DNA from: Rotaria sp. Silwood1
Lineage: Eukaryota; Rotifera; Eurotatoria; Philodinida; Philodinidae
NCBI GenBank assembly: GCA_905250075.1
Contig: CAJNOP010000541.1
Location: forward strand, 69,916 to 133,915
Direction of reading: 5' to 3'
DNA: 64,000 nt
The position numbers and the translations under genes are program-made. Positions 25,124-36,914 of this stretch are shown here, one piece after another. The notes under the pieces were generated by a model that saw only the letters and a list, made by a program, of their open reading frames with translations, was not told where the DNA came from and did not search any database. The stretch's first letter is position 1, and every line of letters begins with the position of its first letter.

Positions 25124-26134
25124 TTATATTTTCCGTCTAGTGGAAATATTCAGTGTATTATTTGTGTCTTGATATTGGTTCAGTTTCAATGTAACAGGTA
25201 CAACAGCCATAGTTTGTCGTCGAAATAATATTGCCTTTAATTTTTTGATAAGTTCAGGCATTGATATCAAACAAGCGAATGGTAACAAAAGAGGCACAAG
25301 ATAAGTTAGAAAATTGAAGGTATCAATTTGATCAAGAAAAAAAGTTGAACTTATGTAGATTTGTCCAAGGAATCCAATGCCTTCTGGAAGCCAAATCACA
25401 AGATAAAGTGTAGAAATGATACCTAATTGTAGAGCCATTTTTCGTTGGCGACGCCAATCAATACGAGTAAGACGAACGGCAATTGATTTTTGATAAATAA
25501 CACGTACGATAAGAGCTAGATTGGCGATGGCGATTGTACAGACAGGAATGATGATATTGAAAAGAAGATCAAATAAACCCCAATTTGTCATCAAGTAACA
25601 TGGTACACTGCACATATAACTATTGAAAACCCATGCATTGACACACATGGGACTAATAATAACCATAACGATGAAGAACAATGGTCCCCACACCAAACAA
25701 ACAATCAATGGGGCAATATGAAGTGACCATCTCTTCCAAGTACCCATTGCTCGGATGAGATGAGAATGAAAGATGAGTAGATGACGTTCGATCGATATCC
25801 ATGTCATGAGAAAAGCATTGATATTGTTAATGGAATATTCATACCATATCCACCAAATACAATAGGCAGAAGTAGCTGGTCGAACAATTCCATTCAAATA
25901 ATAGAAACTCATTGCCATAGGTAGATCAATAGTGACTTGGAGAAAGTTAATCGATAGCAATACTAATACAGCATGATTATGGTCTTTTGAGCGAGCCGTT
26001 CGATTGAGAATAAAATAAGTGAAGATAAGCAATGAGATTAGAATGGAAGGAACTTGCAATGTTGCTAAGACAATAAATCTGAGTGAATAGGGTGGTGAAA
26101 GAGTATTGATGATAGCAGTTTCGTTTGTCGACAT
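25124..26134 (-). CDS. Rhodopsin-class seven-helix receptor (GPCR)
   Basis: A single exon gives 336 residues with seven hydrophobic segments. The short extracellular N-terminus starts MSTNET, with an N-x-T glycosylation site, followed by TM1 (FIVLATLQVPSILISLLIFT). TM3 ends in SIERHLLIFHS, where ERH replaces the usual DRY. Cysteines near TM3 (AYCIWW) and in loop 2 (CSVPC) can form the conserved disulfide. TM6 has VIWLPEG, and TM7 has LLLPFACLISMPEL, lacking a proper NPxxY. The tail is short and basic (KKLKAILFRRQ). It should signal through G proteins at the plasma membrane; the ligand is unknown, and bdelloids have many such peptide-receptor-like orphans. The start is set by the first Met before TM1. 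The frame is intact. Confidence 0.85.
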   Translation of the reverse strand: MSTNETAIINTLSPPYSLRFIVLATLQVPSILISLLIFTYFILNRTARSKDHNHAVLVLLSINFLQVTIDLPMAMSFYYLNGIVRPATSAYCIWWIWYEYSINNINAFLMTWISIERHLLIFHSHLIRAMGTWKRWSLHIAPLIVCLVWGPLFFIVMVIISPMCVNAWVFNSYMCSVPCYLMTNWGLFDLLFNIIIPVCTIAIANLALIVRVIYQKSIAVRLTRIDWRRQRKMALQLGIISTLYLVIWLPEGIGFLGQIYISSTFFLDQIDTFNFLTYLVPLLLPFACLISMPELIKKLKAILFRRQTMAVVPVTLKLNQYQDTNNTLNISTRRKI

Positions 26135-27570
26135 TCTTTGTTTGAGGAAAGTGAATGCTGTCGGTTTTTATCTTCAAAAAACAAAAAACAAAAAATACAT
26201 AACACATATTCATATTTATCCTTGTCAGGGATCAACTATTGTTCATGAAATTTTCTGAAAACATCTGATTTCAGACAGTAGAGGACCTACGGTGATTTTG
26301 TGACATTTTATTTTGGCAAGGTTACCAAGAGAGAACAAAACTGATTTCTCTATTTAGAAATAATCAGAAATCATTAGAAATTAAGAAATTACCATGTTTC
26401 CCCTTGAGGTAGGTACAGAAAACGAGCAAAGATCAATCAAGTGAAAACCGACAACTAGTAAGAGATCGAAGACACATTCGGTTACTCTAAACTCTATGTA
26501 AACTGTATCAAAATAGATGAGACACTATTTGAAGGCGAGAGGATAGATATTCAACAGCTCAAAGAAGCCAATGTTTTTTTTTGTCTGTCTTCTACTATTT
26601 TTTTTGCTATATTTCATTAGTTGAAGAGTTCCTGTCATATGGTTTGTTGGAGAAAACACATTTAATTTCTAATTACTCTTTTTCATTTCTAAATAAAGAA
26701 CTCGAATTAGATTTGCCTATGAAGAATAACTTCAACACAACTCAATTCATAGTAAAAATTCAGTCTAGCGAGAAAAAGAATCCTATGAAATAAATGCTGT
26801 CTAAAAGAGAGAAAGATGGCAGAATTTTGCTCTATGAATATAATAAAAGTATTACTTTGATTCCTCTCTTTTCACGAAAAAATTGAAAACAATGACGAGT
26901 CTAAGAATATTTGACTTTTCAAAGAGTACATGCGTAAATTGAACATTTATCGGATCTGTAAAGATTTGAAAGAGTAATTACGATGCTTAAGATAGGAAAA
27001 TATAATTGTAAGTTATTTTGTTTTTACAACAAGAAAATTGTTCACTGTCTTTGGTCATGTCTTGAACTATGCAGGAAAGCGAAGCAATTCCTATAACAAT
27101 CTAATGAATTTCCTACGTATAATATAAAGAAAGAAGCTAAGAACCCGATTCTTTTGTCATGAAATTGAAAAAAATACTTCTAAATTAATTAATTTACGTC
27201 ACGCAATAGAAGAGATGTCAACTTCTATACTCTAAAAGCACCCAAGCGACATGTTAATCTAACAATGTTCTTAAGTAATAGGCAACGGCTATTAATAACA
27301 ACAAAAATGATAGTGGAAGGACGAATAAGAGATCTTGAAAACTATCTTTGGAAATACTACCAATCCAAAAGAGTGTTCAGTTCAATATTCACAGAAATGA
27401 TGATCGCTCATAGCAAAAATAGCGAACAGTTCCATTAGAAGATTATCAAGTACATATATGATAGATAAAAGTTTGAGAGTCTAGGCTAGCTATAAATTAT
27501 ATCAGAATTATGTTTAGAATTTTTTTTAAACTCAAAAGTGAACATGAAAATACTATAGAAAATGATTCTT
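26135..27570. other. Intergenic DNA with no gene recognised
   Basis: A mixed AT-rich spacer. Short frames near 26581-26793 have no domain. No repeat is evident until the hammerhead-like motif at 27575. Confidence 0.45.
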
Positions 27571-27574
27571 AATT

Positions 27575-27608
27575 GCAAGCTTTCAACACAAATATGTGTC
27601 ATCATCAG
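27575..27608 (-). ncRNA. Hammerhead-like motif of Penelope-type element
   Basis: On the minus strand, CTGATGA is followed by a short hairpin (acaca/tgtgt arms) and then GAAAGC. This is the order of the conserved hammerhead core. Penelope-like elements are known to carry such motifs in their terminal repeats, and a GIY-YIG fragment lies about 460 bp away. The full three-stem fold was not tested, so this is a candidate only. Confidence 0.4.
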
Positions 27609-27830
27609 ACAATCATGATAATTTTTACAAAACGTCGAGAATATATCAATGCTTATGATTCATCAAGTTTTTCATTTGAAGTTCTTTGACTTATCATAAT
27701 TTTAAAATTCATTTAAAAGATATTATTATTGTATTGTTAGTTGTTGAGAAATAGTTAATAAATGATAAAATTATATGAAATGAATTAACAACAACAGACA
27801 TTCTTTTCTAAAGGAAATATAAAGAAGCAA

Positions 27831-28040
27831 AGTTTTCGATGTTAACAAGACATCATTATACATGCTTATGATCTAAGATATATGCATTTATTATTTTTTC
27901 TTTTTGATTCTAAATACTGCAAAAAGAAGAAGGAAAATGTTGTTCCTGCAGTGTTCAGAATGAAAAAGAAAATAATAATTGAGTATATCTTAGATCATAA
28001 GCACTGACGATGATGTCTTGTTGACGTCGAAAGCTTTACT
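27831..28040. repeat. Inverted repeat of Penelope-like terminal sequence
   Basis: The left arm 27831-27888 (agttttcgatgttaacaaga and on to catgcttatgatctaagata) recurs inverted at 27985-28037 (tatcttagatcataagc and on to gatgtcttgttgacgtcgaa). A spacer of about 100 bp lies between. The right arm reads CTGACGA, hairpin gatgtc/gacgtc, GAAAGC on the plus strand (28004-28034), a second hammerhead-like core. Head-to-head terminal repeats are a common product of Penelope-type insertion. Confidence 0.55.
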
Positions 28041-28068
28041 TCTTGATATTGTCTTAATAAAATAACCT

Positions 28069-28335
28069 CTATTGTTGTTTATTTACTTCATACAATTTTA
28101 ATATTATTGCATGAAATTTCATCACAAGTCCAACGTGCAAATTTTTTGCAAGAAATGTTTCCGTGATTTTACGTTTTCGTTCATTAGAATCATATGCTAG
28201 TGTATTTGCTTCATCAAAGTTGAAATTGTGATTCATTTTTGCAGAATGTTCTATTATAGTTGATAATTGACCATTGTTTAATTGATATAAGTTTAAGTGT
28301 GGTTGAAAACAAGATCCACACTCACACTCACACAT
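28069..28335 (-). mobile_element. Penelope-like element fragment, GIY-YIG endonuclease end
   Basis: The frame encodes 88 residues including EHSAKMNHNFNFDEANTLAY followed by DSNERKRKITETFL. This matches the end of the GIY-YIG endonuclease domain of Penelope-like retroelements: a His-containing segment, a (D/F)-x-x-A block, then the E/R-rich KR-x-x-E-x-x helix. The GIY-YIG motif itself and the reverse transcriptase are absent upstream, where C/A-rich DNA and then another broken gene follow, so this is a truncated relic. It sits beside terminal-repeat-like sequence with hammerhead-like cores. Confidence 0.6.
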
Positions 28336-28379
28336 GGCTCAATGTATGAAAGAATATGTTATTATAATCAAAGAAATCA

Positions 28380-29200
28380 TTATAATATTAAAAACATGTC
28401 CAAGCAGAAATGATGCATGATTTGATGTTGTTGTATAGTCATTGTAGTGAGTTCACTTGTGGAAATTATTGGTGTCTTTAAAGTGCTTGTTTGTGTTGGC
28501 CAAGGTGGTGTTGTTGCATTAATCACTAATAAATTAATAGGCAAGCTATATTCACGATGTAACATTTGGAAAATCTCAAGAGCAGTCCTATTATATCCAT
28601 ACGCTGAAGTGTTGCAATAATATACACCAAGTTAAGTCACGCCACAGTTATTTCGAGATGGTTCATAAAATAGGGATCATTCAACATATGGAAAGGGTTC
28701 TACTTTTCGACATCTAACCATTAAGATATAAGTTATCGAAATTTCTCGAGTAAATATAAGTAATGGAACATAATGATGTTTTCTGAAGACAAGAATCATT
28801 AATTCTACAGTGGATAGGTTCAATATCATTTAGATCATAGAAGCGATCAACAAGTTTTTGTTGAATATGTTCTACCTGTATTGCAGCCAAAGTTGACGAT
28901 AATGTTTCACGCATAAATTCAACATCACAGTAATCAGATACTGAACAGTTATATCGAACATAGAATTTTACGGAAGAATCATTCAATGACAAGAGTGTTC
29001 CAAAAAAGAGTTTGTTTTCGTTTAGCATTGATCGAGGTTGAGCATCGAATGTTCCATTGACAAGGTCTGTAGTGAAATCAATTGGCAATTGAACCATACA
29101 TTATTGATTAAAATCATCATTTAATTTTGTTACTGAACAGAAGTTAGAAGGAAGCGAAAAGTTCAACTGTATTCCTTCAAAGGAACACTTTTTTTGAACA
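28380..29200 (-). pseudogene. Broken gene for a secreted or membrane protein
   Basis: Read on the minus strand, a continuous protein-like sequence begins near 29200 (KCSFEGIQLNFSLPSNFCSV). It passes a TAA just before CMVQLPIDFTTDLV. It runs on through YVRYNCSVSDYCDVEF and ends a frame at NFDNLYLNG. The sequence resumes in another frame (RCRKVEPFPYVE), meets TGA, then SLFYEPSRNNCGVT, TAA, and LGVYYCNTSAYGYNRTALEI, ending near 28383 after a Thr-rich part and a hydrophobic end. That is three stops and one frameshift in about 800 bp. Many Cys and N-x-S/T sites indicate an extracellular protein. I do not recognise the family. The gene has probably been dead for some time. Confidence 0.6.
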
Positions 29201-29584
29201 TCAACTTGATTCAATCAATTGTACTGGAATGAAGTCCAAATGATGAAGACAAATTTATTACGTATACTTTATGATTAAGCTTTTATACTAAACAGTACAT
29301 GGTTTGGTGTTTCGTCATTTTTTAGTAACTAATTGATAAAAAAAGAAGGTCTCTGGTTCAGCTCCTTATCATTAGATACATTATATCAACGTTATGCGCA
29401 TGTCCATTATCTGATAATCTGTTTTAAGTGCGTTCTAACCTAAGTTACAGGTATGAGTCAGCAATACAGTCAGTTCTTTCTATTTCAAGGAATCTTAAAC
29501 AAGATTAAAATTATCATTGAAGAATTTGCTTTCTTGAAGAAAGTTATTTTGTAAAGGTTAGTGAATGGTAGATTTTCTCACGGG

Positions 29585-29970
29585 TCAATCATAAAACATA
29601 CGACTTTGCACTGATTGGTACACATTTAGCTTCACGTTTCTTTTACAAAAATTGATAGGCATTTTTTGTAGAGCGCATAAAGAGCTATCATATGCACTAA
29701 GTTTTGTTTGACTTGTGTTAAATTCATATGATTGTACTGCAAACATAATTGCCCATGCTCTTTCTAATCGTAGTGCCAAAACTGGCCAAACTCATTCCCT
29801 AATAGTTGTCGAATATGTCACATATTCCATCTTCGCTCTTGAAATTGCTACTCATCGATTGAAGTAGTTCACTGGTTGTGCCACCACGATGGAATAGCAT
29901 AAGTAGGATTGTGATTGCAGTAGAATTTTCAGACTTGTTCGATTAAATAGAGTGGAGATAGTCAAGATTT
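29585..29970 (-). pseudogene. Possible relic coding sequence
   Basis: On the minus strand a protein-like stretch (LLMLFHRGGTTSELLQSM, then SEDGICDIFDNY) is followed by a stop and then GMSLASFGTTIRKSM in the same frame. Another frame gives SAYDSSLCALQKMPINFCKR. It lies directly upstream of the broken gene at 28380-29200 and may be its 5' part. No family was recognised; this is weakly supported. Confidence 0.25.
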
Positions 29971-32200
29971 ATATGTCGTCACCAGGATAAGTTGAAGAGC
30001 CTCATGGCTGATGCACGTAATAAGACTTTCGCCGATTCTTGAGGAAAGTACAAGCAGAATAATCTCCTCATTATCACATCATGCTTACATTCTTATCTAC
30101 AATATCGTTTAGAAAGAAGGTTCCACAGCGAGACAATCTACTGTGTATCGCAATAAAGTCTGTTCTCTCTATGAAGAAATCCCGACGTCAATTAAATCGA
30201 AGAATCAGTATGTTTGATCATGTGCTTTATGCAGCATCAAAAAAAACAAAATATTAAAAAAGGCAAGTTTTAAAAACGTAGACAACTGAAAAAAAGATAT
30301 TCTCAGACATCTTCATTACGTCTTGTCGTTAGTATCATCCTCAGCTATTCATTTCAGCGTGACATGCCAACTATGTGTACACTGGAATGAAGAAGTATCT
30401 CAGATGCTTTTATGTTTAGAATGAAATAAATCTAATATTCGTTTGTAAAGGAAAAGGCATATCATTGCTTTTTGTCCAAGGAGAGCAAATCATTATATAG
30501 TGAGAACCTAATAAACGACCATAACAATTTTTCCAAAAACTCAATTCTATATGCAAGTCTCTGGACTTCTGCGATTCCATCAAAACTGCCGCGATAATAT
30601 ATTGATTACGAGAACAACGATGGTGATGATAGCAATAGTTGATTTTCTCTACTATATATCAAAAATGCATAATAGTGCAATATCTTTTCTGCTAAGCTTG
30701 ACTTTCAAGATGGTAAAACAGATAATAAAGACACTTTTATATTTTGAGAACTCTCAAAATAAAGCGTTGGAAGAAGACAAAGCGAAAAAAAATAACGACA
30801 CTAACGTTAGTTTTTTGTTTTCTCTCTGATACATCAGAATACCTATGTCGTCCGTGCCACCGTCTAGATATCGTTTCAAATGCGTTCATGTGTTCAACTT
30901 CAATTCCTTGATCTCATAAACTGAACCCAGTTTCATAAGTGGGTGTATGTAAGCAAGATCCGTCTTGACGCTAACGTTTCGCCCCTACTACAGAATTCTT
31001 CAAATAGCTTGAATTCAGATACTCAGCCATACGAAAGAGTGAACCTTTAAAACTATCAAAAGTTTTTGATCTTTTTCAAAAGAGACTCATAAGATAAGAT
31101 CAACTGCTCTGTGGTAGCCAACTTAATAGTCTCAAGAGATGGCTTGTTAGAAAAAAAAAGACAAACTTCTCTAAGAATTCTATTTTGGTTCTTGAGGAGT
31201 AAGTAGCTCGGTTCTGTTAAAAAGTCTAATTGGTTGGTATCTGGTCTGCTATGCAACGAACGTCTCGTAGAAATTAAAATGGTAATAATTTTAATTTCTA
31301 GAGATCGCTTAAAATAGAACTGTATCTCTGAACTTTTTTTTTTTCTGCAATCGACATTGACAACGAATCATTTGAAAATATGTGCTGTGTCAGATAATGA
31401 TAATAATACATAGAAAAAAGAATCCATCTGTACTAGATAGTGTTTTTTCTCATCTCTTCTTTTGAAAAACTTCTAGCTCACGAATATCAGGACATGATAT
31501 CAAGTAAAACATTCGTTTCAGTCGTCTCAAAACACCACCTTTGACTTCAGTTTGTTGATATTTTATTCTGTTCTTTTGTTACATGCAACAAGATAAGATC
31601 AAGGACAACAGTTTTTTGTTGTCTTCATGACGTACAATGTAGACTGTGTTGCAAATGTAGCATGAGCTGAGTAAATAACAACACCAGTAAATGATTCCGT
31701 CTACATTTGAGTAGAAGTGACTTATTTTTTTTCTTCTTTTTAGCTTTTCTACAAAAGACCAGCATGACATTCGTTTGATTAATGAAGCCAATTGTTCTTC
31801 ACTTGAAATACTTCATAAAGGTTGTGCAACACACGATAACAGTGTTTGGGAAAAAAGCAAGATTGCCCAGTCTGATCAAATAATTTTATGATGAGCAAAG
31901 AAATCAAGCACTGATACACGTCTTAGGATGGTAAAACTATACAAGTCCGAATCTACAATACTGTTTTTTTTTCCAATTAACGAGTTCAGTTGAGTGGTAA
32001 AGAAAAGCCCAAGTCTTCGACTTATGCTGATTATCGAAATGTATTAAGAGAACGTAGCATCAAGCGTTATTATTTTAAATTACTTAAATTAAAGTTACCT
32101 TCATATTTTTTAGCATCAATAAGAATGCCTTGATTCTAGAGGGAGCTCATATTGATTCATAAAGCTATATTGATGAAAACTACAAATTTACTTTTATACA
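29971..32200. other. Gene-poor region
   Basis: Short frames on both strands (for example 30551-30829 plus, 31056-31256 minus) lack domains and splice partners. A short IR-like doublet ttttaatttctagagatcg occurs near 31290. I see no gene, RNA or clear repeat. Confidence 0.4.
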
Positions 32201-32202
32201 GG

Positions 32203-32988
32203 ATGGGCTATGAATAACTCGGCGATAAGAAATTAGACAATCTTCAATTCGGTTCAATCAAATGAGCTGATTTTGTGGTTAGTGATAGAACTTTACTCAA
32301 AATTTTATTTCATGTGGATACTGCAAGTAAATATCGCTATGAAATATTGTAGTTGGCATCTGGAAAATGTTTACCTGTTGTCAAGTAAGAAACATACATG
32401 TGAAGCATTCTGCAGATACTTTTCAGTTGTTAACTAGTAGAATAACAAGAGAAAAATAACATAATCTTTGGAAATTATACGACATTGAAGTACAAAGAGA
32501 AAATTTTCTGGACTAGTTAGTTTAAAAGTCAACAATTACAATGTTTCGAATTTTCTCGAGTGGAGTATTCGTTATTGCTAGCAACTTGCTGATTCATATC
32601 TGAAGGGCTTCAACTTTGTGTTTTAGTTGTCGAACACAAATTTCAGCACTTAAACTGACTAGTTCAGGAAATTTTCACTCTGTACTTCAATATCGTATCA
32701 TTTCTAAAGGTTGTTTTGTTTCGCTCGGGTCATTCTCTCAGATGACCATTGAAAATTATCTACAGAATGCTTCATATGTATTTTTCTTACTTGACAATTG
32801 ATAAAAATTTTTCTAGAGGTCAATTATAATATTTAATAGCAGTATTTACTTACATTATCCGCATGCAATAAAATTTTTAGCAAAGGTCTACCACTAACCA
32901 AAAAATCAGTCCATTTCATTGAACCGAATTGCAGATATTTATATTTCTTATCGTCGAGTTATTTATAACCCATCCCGTATGAGATGAG
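32203..32988. repeat. Long imperfect inverted repeat (foldback), about 785 bp
   Basis: The outer arms pair atgaataactcggcgataag (32209) with the reverse complement of cttatcgtcgagttatttat (32948). Inward pairs include caattcggttcaatc, tgtcaagtaagaaacatac, gaagcattctg, cattgaagtaca and ctagttagtttaa. The arms run almost without spacer to a centre near 32590. Identity is roughly three quarters by eye, and there is no coding frame of note. A transcript would fold into one long hairpin. Confidence 0.75.
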
Positions 32989-33486
32989 AGATAAGTCTAC
33001 TTGTGCAAAACAAACAATCAAATCAAGCTCTAATGAGAGTTTTTTGCACAATATCAGTGATAATCCATTTCATGTAAATTTTAATGTAAAATAAATCACG
33101 TTCTTCTAGCTCATCGAAAAAAAACATTTCTTTTATTAAGAATAGGAGGTTAGAAATAGCAAATATGACAATGATTACCAAGTAAAACATGTATAATATT
33201 TGTACATTTCGGTGAACTCATCACTTCAAAGTCATTTGAAGTATTTGATGTTCATTTTGTCATGCTTTCAATCGTGACAGTAGTTGCTAAAAGGCCGTAC
33301 TTGCACCTAAAATACGGTGAACATTGTTTTAATACTGAGACAGGATTTGCAATTTGTATATTATCCGACCAGATTCGATAACTATATGCAATGAGAGTTT
33401 TTCGCGATATTTTACATTTAGTGATTTGAAAACACTATCTTAGAGAAAATGAGTCAAGAAAAATTTCTTAATAATTCTAAGAATTG
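32989..33486. other. Spacer downstream of the ephrin-receptor-like gene
   Basis: AT-rich sequence without a supported gene. It lies beyond the 3' end of the minus-strand gene that stops at 33487. Confidence 0.4.
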
Positions 33487-36397
33487 CTATGTTGAGTTCC
33501 TTTTAAATAAGAGCTCATCTTCACTGGTCCACAGTGTACACAATTCTGTGTTGTCAGTATTCTCGGCATTATTCTCTTCGTTGGCAATAGAATTCGTTTT
33601 TTTTTTGTTTTTGTTTTTCGATTTATAAGCGACACAGAATCGAAAGAATGGTAAAAACATAATTTTGAAGACGAGAAAAGCAAGTCGAAAGACTTCTACT
33701 ACAACAACGGTGAAGAGCAGATTTCTAAAGATAATTTCATTTCGTCTTGCAATAGGTTGTTGCACATTATTCACAAAGAACACTGTGTCAGCAAGAGTAA
33801 TACTGACAATAGTCTTTTCACGTTTGTAAAATGTGTATCGAGTTTCAACAGTAAATGCTTCATCTAGTTTTACATTCACCGCAAATGACCAAGCAATGCT
33901 AAATGTGGGTTGGTCGTAGAGACCCAATGGAGCCGTTTGGTTAATAACAGCGGTCATCTGAATGTCAAATTCTGCCAACGGAGCCAATACATGATCGGTG
34001 GCAGTTACACCGATAATCTGGGCAAAATCAAGTTCACGAAGTGTTATTCTAGAACAAGAGTATGGTATGGTTAAAATAAAACTATAACTCTGATTTACCT
34101 TCCATTGGCGTTGTTTTGACCCGGACCCTTGAGAAATATTCGAATAAGACCGACTGTTCGAACTCCGGGCAATATCATTTGTAGGTTCACTGCACGACCA
34201 GGAAGTGAAAAGCTCAAAGAAATACTGCTCTCGTTGTAAATTGAATTGCATGAAGTTATCTGGAGAGGCATCAATTTATGGGAAAAATACGTTGCATTAC
34301 GATTGAATCATTCCATGTAAAAGCTGTATTAATAAGATCAATGATAAGTGTGAATGGTTGTTGATCAAGCATTTCATACATACGGAAAGTTTCATCGGTA
34401 AGATGACTAAGTTGAAACACTTGCATTGACGAGCTGAACTTAGCATTGATCATGTCATCATGGCAGCCAAACCACGAACTTGAACCAACCTTCTCAATAG
34501 GATATCATTTATAATAAGCACTCGAGAATGCGTAAGAAAAACCAAGAAAAACGATTATTCCTGCTGACACAGTTCCACCAATCCACATCTAAAAACAAAA
34601 AAATTGAGCTGTATCTCTTACCAACAATTTCAATGAATCTACTTTTCCTTCGCCGATGAGATCTATATGTTGAAAAATAATCTTGAATCGTTTCCGATGT
34701 GGATCACTACATGTAGAAAAGCTCGATAAACGCATGATAATGAGTAAAATCAAAGCGAATCCAATGATAACTAACACCCATGTGAGTGGTGACATAACGA
34801 TGCAGTGTCCTGACTCTCTATCTAACGTGAGCATAGTTGCTAAGAGAATATCGTCAAAGATGATGCCTTCAGGTGACTCTGGATAGGCTTCATCACGCAG
34901 GGGAATGTCAATATCGTAGTAGTTAATTGAAGCGACAGCTCCATATGTACAAAATGTATCGTTAGACGAATCACACTTAGAACAATTGATGGCACTACCA
35001 GAACTATAAGTTTCATTCGGACAAGGAATGCACAGTTCGATTCCGTATTGATCACTATATGTGCCCCGAAAGCAAGGGGTTTCAACAGAGAATGAACCTG
35101 GTGTGAATGTAGTTGGATAGGTGCCGGGAGGGGAGGAAAGTAACACAAATGAAGTACCTTGATCATCGAATAGAGCCACATGGCCCAATGACGATACTAA
35201 ACGAATGAATGAAGGACTCAATTGAGGCTGCAGTACTTGTTGACTATTGGGATAAATGATGATCGGCTGGCTAGAATCGTTGAAACCATCTGTACCAATG
35301 TCATACACGTGTACTGAAGAGGAGACCCACTGATAGGATGCATACAAGTAGTTGTTGGCTAGAATAGCAGCTCTCTGTCCATCTTCATCTAACCATGCAA
35401 CACTTTTACCAAAGCCCATGGCAATACCGTTCTGTTTCAAAGCAACAAGCGATAAATTGCCGAGAAAACCAGTAGGATTCGTAGAGTTATTCAACGATAA
35501 TATCAAGACTGCATTGAGCGATTGAACTCCGACCAGAACTCGACCAGTGCGTGAAGCAATATTCACTGAGACACTATTCTGCGGCAAATATACTCGGCTC
35601 TTTTCCACCCAACGATTTCGTCGTGGGTCACCCAACGGGAAATGAAGGACTGAGGGTATCTCAAAACTATCGATGACTGCCAGAGAATTCAACCTGATCA
35701 AAAAAAGCATTTCTTGAGCAGACCAATCTGTTGTCTGTAAGTAACCGCCAATAACTGCAAAGTCACTGTTATCAGACGCGATGATATCCATAGCACGAGG
35801 TGATAAGCCAAAGCCAATAAGTGAAACGATTAAAATTTCAAACGAAGAAAGATTATAATAGATTAGAAAATCGTCAGCTATTCCATAGACTCCAACTTCA
35901 TCGGGTGCCATGCACAAAACAAAATTGTCTTGTGTTGAATAATTTCCAGGCACTATTCGACTGTCTTTCAGTTCAAAAGTGCAGGAATTATTATTGTTTA
36001 TATCACTATAGAAGCCTACTAGATTTTTTCCTAATCGATCAACACAATTGTAGACGAAATAAGGAGCTTTGTCGAGAGAATGATACTTTGGTACAATTAC
36101 ACTGTAGACGAAATCACACGATGAGTTTAAAGTAGATATTTGCTCATTCGTTTGATAGATTGAAGAGCGTGTGTTAATCTTACAATCAGTGTCACTTGGA
36201 AACGGTGATAATTGAATATTAAATGAAATGTCCAAATTGTTTACAGTCACTAATAAACGATTGTTGAAGGCTATTTTGCTTCCATAACGATCAAAGTCAT
36301 TAGCAATTTTCTCGTAAAGAGAGGCTTGATGAAAATTTAATAATAGGACAAAAGCGATACACCATGCTGTGGTGAGATTCTTCCCAAAGAATACCAT
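33487..36397 (-). pseudogene. Ephrin-receptor-like Cys-rich membrane protein, damaged
   Basis: Minus-strand exons are 36397-34622, 34588-34099 and 34048-33487, separated by introns of 33 and 50 bp. The start MVFFGKN opens a signal peptide (TTAWCIAFVLLLNF). A large ectodomain follows with many N-glycosylation sites and a beta-propeller-like middle. Next is a Cys-rich segment (CFRGTYSDQYGIELCIPCPN, then CSKCDSSNDTFC) of the type called ephrin A/B receptor-like. A membrane helix is at WVLVIIGFALILLIIM. Exon 2 adds a second helix (GIIVFLGFSYAF), and exon 3 ends with a last helix and a Lys/Asn-rich tail. Exon 2 has an in-frame TGA at 34507-34505 (YYK*YPIEKV) and a frame change near 34265-34290, by an A-run, before the conserved LPGRAVNLQMILPG block. 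Without the downstream exons, a truncated protein could still be made. An assembly error in the A-run cannot be excluded for the frameshift. Confidence 0.7.
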
Positions 36398-36427
36398 TGT
36401 CTCTTGCTTCCTGCTAATATTATACAA

Positions 36428-36914
36428 TCAACTTCAAATCTATAAAATTACATTCGTAAAACTTTACAGATCACACAGAAATTAAGTATTTGTTCCTACT
36501 CAGGTTTTACAATCTGTCTACAAGATCTTGTACGATTTCTTACACGAGCATATAGAAACTTTAGTATGATCTTATATGAACGTACAAGATCTTATGCGAT
36601 TTTATATCCTAATTTTTAAGTCATCTCAGGGCAAACAATCCTATGATAAGATCTTAGGTCTGATTTTTTTACTTGGGATCATTTCTGATAAAACCTTACA
36701 GTACGATTCTTGTATGTTCTTATTGTAAGATGTTGGAAGACCTTTTGATATTTTTTCGTGCTTTCAGCATCTTCGAATGCATTTTGAAATTGAATTTCTT
36801 GTTCTGTTGCGTCCCTCTCTCATCTCCACTAGCCTGTTGTGCCCATGCATCGCGTGCCGACGCCTTCTTTAGCAGAAGTAAAGAAACTATTGACTAACAA
36901 GAATTAATACTTAC
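36428..36914. other. Upstream region of the damaged membrane-protein gene
   Basis: It contains repeated words around the sequence taagatctta/tacaagatctt (36500-36730), several in inverted order, so it probably belongs to a decayed repeat. Similar words recur at 38450-38550. No gene was recognised. Confidence 0.4.
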
